A stretch of DNA of 64,000 nt. Source: Moniliella sp. 'wahieum' (Eukaryota > Basidiomycota > Moniliellomycetes > Moniliellales > Moniliellaceae). Location: the NCBI GenBank assembly GCA_003971905.1, contig RSEE01000021.1, positions 496,001-560,000 on the forward strand, read 5' to 3'. The notes under the pieces were generated by a model, which was not told the DNA's origin, did no database searches, and saw only the letters and a list, made by a program, of their open reading frames with translations. The translations under genes and the position numbers were made by a program. Positions within the stretch are counted from its first letter, which is position 1. Each line of letters starts with the position of its first letter. Below are positions 56,195-64,000 of the stretch, piece after piece.

Positions 56195-58604
56195 ATGGAA
56201 CAGTCTCTCGCCGTGCGCAATGTGCGCTCCCCCATCCTCTTCGAATGTGCTTGGGAAGTCGCCAACAAAGGTGAGTTGTGTGCTAGCGCATGTTGGCTCA
56301 TGTACCCCCCCCCCTTCCCCCTCCCCTCGCTCTCCCTGACCGCGGCGGACTGACCCTGCTGCCCCCAGTTGGCGGAATCTACACTGTCATCAAGACCAAG
56401 GCTCCATCACGAGCAAGATATGGTAACCGCTACACTCTTCTCGGCCCCTGTCCTACAAGAATGCTCGCATGGAAGTAGAGGAGGCCGAACCGACTGACGC
56501 GGCGATGAAGGCGACACTTGAGGCGATGCGGGCACAGGGTGTGCGCCTTCTCTATGGCCGTTGGCTGATTGATCGCACCCCGCAAGTGTTGCTCTTCGAC
56601 CTTGGCTCTGTCTCGCATCGGCTGGACGAAGGGAAGAAGGATCTTTGGGAGAAAGGCCCAGATCCCGACGCCCCGACTGACACGGAGACCAATGACACGT
56701 TGCTGTTGGGTTACCTTACCGCCTGGTTCTTGGGCGAGTATGCCTTTCACAGCGCGAGCATGCCATCATTGCCCACTTCCACGAGTGGCAGGCTGGTCTG
56801 GCTATTCCCCTAATCCGCAAGCGACGTTTGGACGTGACCACCATCTTTACCACCCACGCGACCCTTCTCGGCAGGACTTGTGCGCAGGTGATGTGGACTT
56901 TTACAACATCTCAATACTTTGACGTTGATGTTGAGGCAGGCAAGCGCGGCATCTACCATCGTTACTGCATTGAACGCTCCGCCGCCCATTCCGCTGATGT
57001 GTTCACTACAGTTTCTCACATTACTGCTTACGAGTCGGAGCACCTACTCAAGCGCCGCCCTGATGGAGTTTTGCCCAACGGCCTCAATGTCGTCAAGTTT
57101 TCCGCCGTGCACGAGTTCCAGAACCTCCATGCCGTTTCTAAGGCCAAGATCAACGAGTTTGTCCGAGGACATTTCTATGGCCACTACGACTTTGATCTTG
57201 AAAACACCATCTTCATGTTCACAGCGGGGCGGTACGAGTTCCGCAATAAAGGTGTCGACATGTTTATCGAATCGCTTGCACGGCTCAACGGGCGGCTGAA
57301 GGCCTCCGGTTCCAAGATGACAGTCGTGGCGTTCATCATTATGCCGGCGGCCACCACCAGCTATACGATGGAAGCTCTTAAGGGCCAGGCGGTCACCAAG
57401 GCACTTAAGGAAACGGTGGACCAGATCAGCGCGCGGGTAGGCCAACGCCTACTTGAGCGTACCGCTCGCTCGGCTGGGTCTGAGTCGGCCAACTTGGAGC
57501 AGATTGATCCAGAGCGTTGCTCGACGAGAAGGACAAGATCGCCCTGAAGAGAAGGCTGTTTGCGATGCGTCGCCAGACGTTCCCTCCTGTGGTGACTCAC
57601 AACATGGCGGACGATTCCAAGGACCCGATCTCAGCCAAATTCGCCGCGTAACTCTTCAACCGGCCTGAGGACCGTGTCAAGATTATCTTCCACCCCGAGT
57701 TCCTTAATGCCAATAACCCCATCCTCGGCATGGACTATGAAGACTTCGTCCGCGGCTGTCACTTGGGCGTCTTCCCGTCGTATTATGAGCCATGGGGCTA
57801 CACTCCAGCCGAATGCACTGTCATGGGTATCCCAGCATCTCGACCAACTTGTCGGGCTTTGGATGTTTCATGGAAGACATGATTGAGGATGCTGAAGACT
57901 ATGGGATCTACATTGTCGATCGTCGGTCCAAGGGGGTGGAGGACTCGGTTAATATGCTGACTGACCAGATGGAGTCCTTTGTCTCAAGACGCGGCGGCAG
58001 CGCATCAACCAGCGCAACCGCACCGAACGTCTGTCGGAGCTACTCGACTGGAACAAGTTGGGGCTGGAGTATGCCAAAGCACGGCAACTCGCTCTCCGTC
58101 GGCCTACCCGGACAGCTTTGACGACGACGATGATGGCCTCTTTGCTCTGGGAGAGGACGAGGGCGAAGGGTATCAGATTGATCCCTCGCAAGACTTGGCG
58201 ATGGACGCATGCGGATTCCGCTGAGTGTGCCCGCCTCGCCTCGCCTGTCGGGTCTGCGGACGCCGGGTGACTTTGGTACGCTGACCGACTCGCTTGCTCG
58301 TGCCACGTGTCGGGGGTGAGCGATGCTGGCTCCAACGCCTCGACGCACACCGACTTTTGGCGCTCGATCGCCCGCCCGCCCGAGGACGACCCGGACGAGG
58401 AACGGTTCCGGTTCCCGTTGGCCGTCAAGCCGCGTTCGCGCCGCGGCACCCTCTCCTCCCGGTCGGGTGCGTCGACGCCTTCGGCTACCCGGGTTGCGCG
58501 GGGCGGCGGCGGCGCAAGCGGCCAACGCGCGCGATGGTGCCGGTCCTTCCTCGGCCGAGCTCGATCAGGCGAATCAAGCGCTGCATGCGCACAACAACCA
58601 CTAG
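56195..58604 (+). CDS. GSY1: Glycogen synthase (GT3)
   Basis: Adds glucose from UDP-glucose to glycogen in the cytosol. The ATG at 56195 reads [21 protein letters not shown] 98-nt intron (56271-56368, GTGAGT donor, CCCCCAG acceptor) splits EVANK from [12 protein letters not shown], the UDP-glucose-binding N-terminus. Next come [88 protein letters not shown] and the C-terminal GT3 signature [20 protein letters not shown] with [14 protein letters not shown] Ser/Asp-rich regulatory tail ends at 58604. There are more than ten frame changes (for example about 56450, 56755, 56870, 57520, 57650, 57840, 57985 and 58130), all in family-conserved text. Length of about 770 codons fits fungal Gsy. Confidence 0.93.
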
Positions 58605-59592
58605 CACTTTGGTCCTTTGTTCCCTTGCCTATCTCCTTCTATTCCTGTCCACTCCACTTCTTCTGGTCGTGACGCGTGGTGGTTACGTATGGTGAATGAT
58701 GCGTGGCGCGTTGCCGCTTGTAGCAGTGCACTAGGGCCGAATTGAAGCGCTGAAAAATTGTAAGGCGCGGCAGGCCGCAGAGCGTGGCACTGGCGTGGCT
58801 TGTTGGCTAATACCTTGTTCGTAGAGCTTGAGACAAAATGCCTTGCGTCTTGTGTGTTGTTATGGGGCCTTGGGCCTTAGGCTGTAGGCCTTACCTACAT
58901 GCTACTTGTACACTGCCAGTATTCCTTTGTTTTACAGTGGGCTGAATGGCTTAACGGTTCATGATATTCATGATCGGTGAGGTGATGACCATGAGAAGGA
59001 CGAGGCAATCCCATTTTATTGGGCCAGGGATGGTTGAGACTCAGACGGAGTGGTGAGGTGGAATATTGAGTACGAGCACTCGTACTCCGTACTCATACAG
59101 ATTGGAGGATGGTTGGTGAGATTGGGTGAGATAGATGATGAATCTGAGAAGGGGGGGGGTGCCATGATGAATGATGCATGATGTAGGAGCATGGGTGATG
59201 TCTGGTATGTAAATATGAGCCTGGTGCATGAGGTAAGCACATGCGCCAAGGCTTGCGCCGTGCTGCGCTGTGAGATCTGCTGGGCTTGCCTGGGCGCGGG
59301 GGAGGCGGCGCACGTGGCGCAGGAGGAGCAGGCAGGCACGGGGCGGCAGTGGGGCGCGACGGGCATCGGAAAATATCAGCTGAGCGCTGTCGGCAGCCCG
59401 GCAGTGCAGCGCTGCGGCGCCCCTGGCAGTCCTTGGTAGCGTAAGCCAGCGCTACGCTTAGCGCTTCCTGGGCTGTCGCTGCGCTCCGCCGCTTACGCAG
59501 CAGTGTCCCAGCCACATGCAGCAGCAGTCCTAGTCACTAGTACTCAGTACGCTCTGCCACTGGTCGCTGCCTCTGGCCGCTGTCACATGCCA
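58605..59592. other. Intergenic region, no gene recognised
   Basis: Contains degenerate AGGCCT words (58868-58895) and a GATGATGCATGATG word at 59165-59182. A G9 run lies at 59151-59159. Confidence 0.45.
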
Positions 59593-59744
59593 CATGCGCC
59601 TCGCCCGCCTCGCACTGCCCCAGCCTCCCACCGCACCCCAGATCACCGCGCCACCTCCCCGGGTAGCAGCCTCGGCCTGCCCTCGGCCGCGCTCCTTCCC
59701 ACCGCCATCCCCATCCCCACCACCCCCCCGCTCTCGGCTCCCCA

Positions 59745-62700
59745 TTGCCCCCCAGCAGCCATCCCCCCTCCATGCCGCCTGGCGCCCCCGTGCTCCTGGC
59801 GGTAGCCCCGTGGCTCCTCCCCCGCCGCTCAGGGCACGCCGCCTCAGCCGCCGCCTGTCCGCCGCCGGTGTCTCCTCGGCCGCTGCCGCGGCTTCCGTCT
59901 CGTCTGCCTCGCCTTGGCTCGCGCTGCCCCCCCTCCCCGCCACCCTTCCGCCCGCCCCGCCTTCATTTCCCCCGCCCATGCTGCCCGCATTGCATCAGAG
60001 GCAGCCAACCGACGTGTGCGCGTCCAGCCCGACGCCCTTGCCGCTCTCCATCAGCTGCTCGACGAGGTTATCCTGCGCATTGTCCTTGGCGCACGCTCTC
60101 TCCACCACGACCGCATCCGCGCCCATGCCCTGCTTCCTCTTCTACGCAATCCCCCTCTGACACTCCCGGAATGCCCTCGGCGTCCGTTGCGGCCTTTGCG
60201 CGCGAGATTCTGACGGATGCCGAAATGGCGATCAAGGCTCACGAGGCTCACCTGCGTACCACCCGCGGTGTCGCCCCCCTCGGCCTTGCCGCTTATAGCC
60301 GTTGGGATGGTGCTGACGCGTTTCCCACTGTGGCTGCCTACATCGAAGTACGTTGCGCCATCATCTGATTGTTTCCCTCCGTTAACCAATATCCACCGCC
60401 TTAGCTCCGTCAACATGCATACTATTACTGCACCCTTCCTGCCCGTTCCCACAAGCGCCACCGGCCCAACGCCTCGGACCCACCTGCCCCGCCTGCTGAC
60501 ACGCGCATCCCCATTGGCTCATCACCCAATTCCTTTGTGCAGCTTACCCCGCAAACAAGTGTGTACGTATCGGCTGTGCTCCAAGCCCTCGCCCAGGCTG
60601 TTCTCCAGGCGGTGGGACAAACCATGACAGAGCATGCGCTCTTGCGATCCGAGCTTGCCTCTCCGCCCACCCCAGATCATCTCTCTGATTCCGAAGGATC
60701 AGACGAGTTTGAGAACGATTTGGCCGGAGCCGAGTCGGCAGGCGTCCAAGATCTTGCCGCTGCATTGGCCGACATGGAAGCGTATGCGCCCATCTTTCTT
60801 GCTCTGGATTCGTCACGGAGTCTTCTAGGACTGGAACCCCTGTCACTTCCGACCAGTCTTGCCGTGTTACCTCCGTCTACTACCGGGACAGATCCTTCTG
60901 CCCTGGACACGCACTTGTCCGTCACTGTTCCCATGGCTGTTACGAGGTCGCGCCTGCAAGTGCAGGCTTACCCAGCATATCGCCATACGCCCGTATCTCT
61001 TCCCCTTTCACATCATTCTTCCATGGGGGCTGGGGATGAACCGCACTCTCTCAAGGGCTCGCAAAGCAACTCGACTGCTGCTCAAACGTGCCCCACAATC
61101 TCTCCTATCGACGTTGCCCACCCACTTTCCCGTCATACCTCGAATGCGGGGGTCCGAATCGGCCTTGGAACGACCATTTTGTCTTGAGGGGGAACTTCCA
61201 AGAGATGCGCGCCCATTCCCGTCAACGATCCTGCTCAGATTCAGTCAACCTACCCTTCGTGGATGCCCAGGCCTCGCTGCCGAGTTTGTTCCTGGCTCCA
61301 TTCGCCTCGCTCGACCAGCTCACTTCTGCATTCTTCCAACCTTCTACCTCCCAGAAACGTGACCTCCCCCACCACTGAGAAGGATGGCGCGTTCGACACG
61401 GCATTACTCGGGACCCCTACAGTACACATGAGCCTCACTCCGGCCTCTTTGAAGTCAGCTTTGCCAACGCAAGCGTCGGCGTCGTTGTCAGCCACAGTCC
61501 GAAATCGCGCGCCCCACCGTCCCACCTCCACCTAGTTCGTATCAGTTCCGTACAGAGGACGAGGGCTCCCGACGAAGCTCGCCGTGTCCGCTCCCGTGCT
61601 TCGGGACGCAGCGATGCTCCCTCGTCTACAGACCTTTCTACACAACGAGTCGAGGAGCAAGACGAGCCTGAGTGGCACAGTCGATGGGGAGGATGATTCA
61701 AGGCTGTACCTGCAGGAGCGCAGAGAGGGCGTGATGAGGCTTCTGCTGCTTCCGCAGATCCCGGGACTAGCCTCCCCTCTCGAACCATCCCTTGGGGATA
61801 TCGTGCTGCCCCTCGAGGACGTCCGAGGCGATATTCCCTTAACGACTTGGCCTTGCGGAGCTTCAGGGAGACAGTCGTATGGTGAAGAAGCGCACCATGA
61901 TTGACGATTTGCACAATCGTACCCAGCTCAATCGCCCCTCCACTGCAGCAGCCATGCTTCCCTCCCACCCTCATCAGCCGGTATTTCGCCCTCCTCACTC
62001 ACACCCTGGTTTCTCCGTCCTCTCAAAAGAGGAAGATGGAGTCGTACCTTAGGAGAGTCAACCCAGTCCCACGTGAGCAGCCATGAAAGCGATCCACGTG
62101 TCCTTCACTCGATGCAACACACGATCTCCGTATTGGAAGATCTTCTTGCCCGCGCCTCTAATGGGGCAGATGCTAAGCAGCTCATCGAAGATAAAGTGGA
62201 CGAACTCAGGCGCTCATTGGCCTCTTCTCCGGTCTTTCATTCATCCAGAACAGATCCCTCCGCTGCCACCCCGACATCCCTTCCTGCCATCATCGCTCCA
62301 ACCTCTTCCAAGACTATCCCGACTCCACGCTCTTCCCCTTTGCGCTCCATCCGTGGCCTGAGTTTGGCTGGTCCGACTCGACGGTGGCCTCGGGAACGAG
62401 TGCACGCCTCTCCTGGGTCTGGCCCCAATACGCCCGTGTCCCCATGTGGCGCTTGCTCCTGTTCGCACCCCGTTCGAAAAGGGTGCCAGCCCCGTTTCGC
62501 CCACTGAATTGGCGAACTTGAGGTCCATCACCACTTCTCCCGATTTGATCGGCACGGGGGGACTAAGCGACCCGCGTCGCTTCGCTTCACGTCCTGGATC
62601 GGCCAGCGGATTCCGAGCTGCGGTTCCCTCCCCGTCGCAACGGACCTCACGACAGTATCCTACCCGGATGCGATTTCATGCCCGCGTGGGCACGACTGGC

Positions 62701-62991
62701 TCAGGCCGTACTTCTCCCTCCCTGTCATCTCTTACGGAGGATGGGCCGCGCTTGCGCCGCCCGAGCCTCCCATCACCTGGACCCAGCTGGAATCGGCCGA
62801 GGAACCGCCGTCGCCTCCCCAACCTGTGGGGCCGACGTGCGCGTACCGCAGCGGCACTCCGAGCCCAGATTGAGCGGGACAAGGCGGTGCAGAACCGCGT
62901 ATTGGCCTCACTGTTTGGATCGGCTACCAGTACCCACAGTGCTGGCACCACTTCCACCCCGTCCCCTGCTCCATCCAGCACACTGCTGTAG
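59745..62991 (+). CDS. Hypothetical protein with histone-fold-like N-terminal region
   Basis: No named family. After a Pro-rich start (unresolved; 59745 is the best upstream ATG), RIASEAANRRVRVQPDALAA is followed by LHQLLDEVILRIVLGARSL and DRIRAHALLPLL, then EILTDAEMAIKAHEAHLRTT. The amphipathic helix-loop-helix spacing resembles a histone fold. A 57-nt intron (60348-60404, GTACGT donor, TTAG acceptor) joins VAAYIE to LRQHAYYYC, then YVSAVLQALAQAVLQAVGQ, a second histone-fold-like helix. The remaining 600 or so codons are Ser/Pro/Thr-rich and disordered, with one likely coiled coil (SMQHTISVLEDLLARASNGA..., about 62110) and a final basic helix (RAQIERDKAVQNRVLASLFG) before TAG at 62991. Several frame changes occur. 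Possibly chromatin-related, by inference only. Confidence 0.5.
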
Positions 62992-63721
62992 AATCAAGAA
63001 CGAGCATGACATCCTCTGTTCATTCGTCAGCCCCGCAAGGTGGGCGTTCGCCTTCTTCCCCCCTCCCCTTCTTCCCCCCCCCAATCTTGGTCCCCCAGGC
63101 CAAGACTCGCACCTTCCCCGTCACAGGAAGTGTCGCATGCCTTGAGCCAGGACCGAAAAACGATGACGGGCATGCTCGGTCGCGCTGCTCGCGCTTGTCG
63201 GATCCGGGAAAAATAGATCCGCCCTCCTCTTTTCCTACTTTTTTTGTTGAGTGTTTTGTGTTGGTTGTGTCTCCATCCTATACCCTGCCCTGTACGATGT
63301 GTGCCCCCCTCTTCCTCCCCAGTCTTCTTTTCTGTGGCTTGTTCCTTCCTATGCGTGCTCATCTCCCTAGTGCATCGGTAGGTGTGCTCATTGTTCTCAT
63401 TGTTCTCAACGAATCAGTCTCTTGTATCCTGCCCCGGTGTGTCCGGGTCCATGAGTTCCTTATACGTTTTTCCTCAGTCGATTTCGTCTCGTCTTCAGTG
63501 CTGGTCACCATTCCAGTGTCTCTCGTTCAGCCCTCATGCCAAAGTCACCATGAAGAGCTGTGTGCATGAGCGTGCCTCTCACAAGCATCTATAGTCCGCG
63601 GTTCATCTCGCTACGTTGTCTAGAAATCTCTTCGTTCCTTCATCCTACGCTGTTCCCCCAATCATTTGTTACTGATGTATCAGGAATCCATTTTCCAGCG
63701 TCGGACAAGATTCAAGTGAGA
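62992..63721. other. Convergent 3' intergenic region
   Basis: Pyrimidine-rich, with no family-like frame. 3' flanks of the two convergent genes. Confidence 0.5.
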
Positions 63722-64000
63722 CTACAAATGAATCGAGTACTCGAAGGCGTGTATCGTTCCCGACAGCAATCTTGTGTAGGAATCAAGCCCGTGCAGCCTA
63801 GCGGCAGCGACAAAGGCTTCGATCTTCTGTGGTCTTTGATCCCGTCGGTCTCTACCCCGAGGAAGTGTCGACGATGAGCGTGCCCGGCCCAGCGGCCTGG
63901 ACCGCCTCCTGCACATTCTCCGCCGTCAACCCACCAGCAGCAGGAAAGGGGTGGTCCCAGCCAAGCGCCGGGCCACGGCCCAATCAAACGAATGCCCGTC
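63722..64000 (-). CDS. trpC: Tryptophan biosynthesis protein, C-terminal PRA isomerase domain (partial)
   Basis: Reads in from the right edge. DWAVARRLAG, GGLTAENVQEAVQAAGPGTL, IVDTSSG and GVETDGIKDH, KIEAFVAAARL are the last beta-alpha units of phosphoribosylanthranilate isomerase, including the phosphate-binding GGL and SSGVE loops. In most fungi this domain is the C-terminus of a trifunctional protein (glutamine amidotransferase, IGP synthase, PRA isomerase), so the rest probably lies beyond the window. Three short frame changes (about 63945, 63863 and 63835) fall in this 280-bp piece. The stop at 63722 is the last open one. An earlier stop just after FVAAAR is possible if a further indel is present. 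Confidence 0.78.

Noticed and set aside
59594-60160. Long overlapping frames on both strands around 59.5-60.2 kb
   Set aside because: GC-rich Pro/Arg/Gly-rich shadows. Only the plus-strand frame with the RIASEAANRRV block shows conserved-type text.
63006-63569. 187-codon plus-strand frame after the histone-fold-like gene
   Set aside because: Pyrimidine-rich translation with random hydrophobic text; better explained as the 3' flank of convergent genes.

Overview
This window is nuclear DNA of a fungus, most likely a basidiomycete (a smut-lineage placement is only a guess). The evidence is short 50-65 nt introns with GTACGT-type donors and CTRAC branch sites, a single-gene oxidosqualene cyclase of sterol synthesis, a WOPR regulator, an FHA-RING (Dma-type) ubiquitin ligase, a GH128 wall glucanase and an eL28 gene (lost in budding yeast). 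There are no operons, CRISPR arrays or bacterial features.

Layout. 1-7.4 kb: 3' end of an AIM18/AIM46-like chalcone-isomerase-fold gene, an AT-hook gene, ribosomal uL30 (RPL7) with a C/D snoRNA in its intron, a nicotinamide riboside kinase and lanosterol synthase (ERG7). 8-15 kb: an Asl1-like GH128 glucanase, then MRT4 and RPL6 sharing a divergent promoter, and RPL33. 15-24 kb: retroelement fragments, a WOPR transcription factor, a small secreted Ala/Pro peptide and RPL28. 25-32.7 kb: a multicopper oxidase, converging LINE remnants and a Dma1-like FHA-RING ligase. 33-40 kb: a gene-poor region of LINE fragments and short palindromic repeats. 40.8-49 kb: an APC amino-acid/GABA-type permease, a DHA2 drug:H+ antiporter and condensin subunit YCG1. 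49.6-64 kb: a large low-complexity protein, a repeat island, glycogen synthase, a histone-fold-like protein of unknown role, and the 3' end of a tryptophan gene carrying the PRA-isomerase domain.

Two signals run through the window. First, many intergenic regions carry short tandem arrays with a 7-bp period, in which each heptamer is a 6-bp palindrome (ATGCAT, AAGCTT, ACCGGT, ATCGAT, AGGCCT, ACTAGT, ACGCGT, AGATCT, ACATGT) plus one base. Second, all four ribosomal-protein genes have an AACCCTA (telobox) element in their promoter, and two also have CACGTG.

Caution for users: most conserved genes here, including essential ones, are broken by 1-2 nt indels, mostly losses and often in homopolymers, while the protein sequence on both sides remains conserved. 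I read this as uncorrected assembly error rather than pseudogenisation. Coordinates below therefore give the gene span, and the protein changes frame inside many of them.
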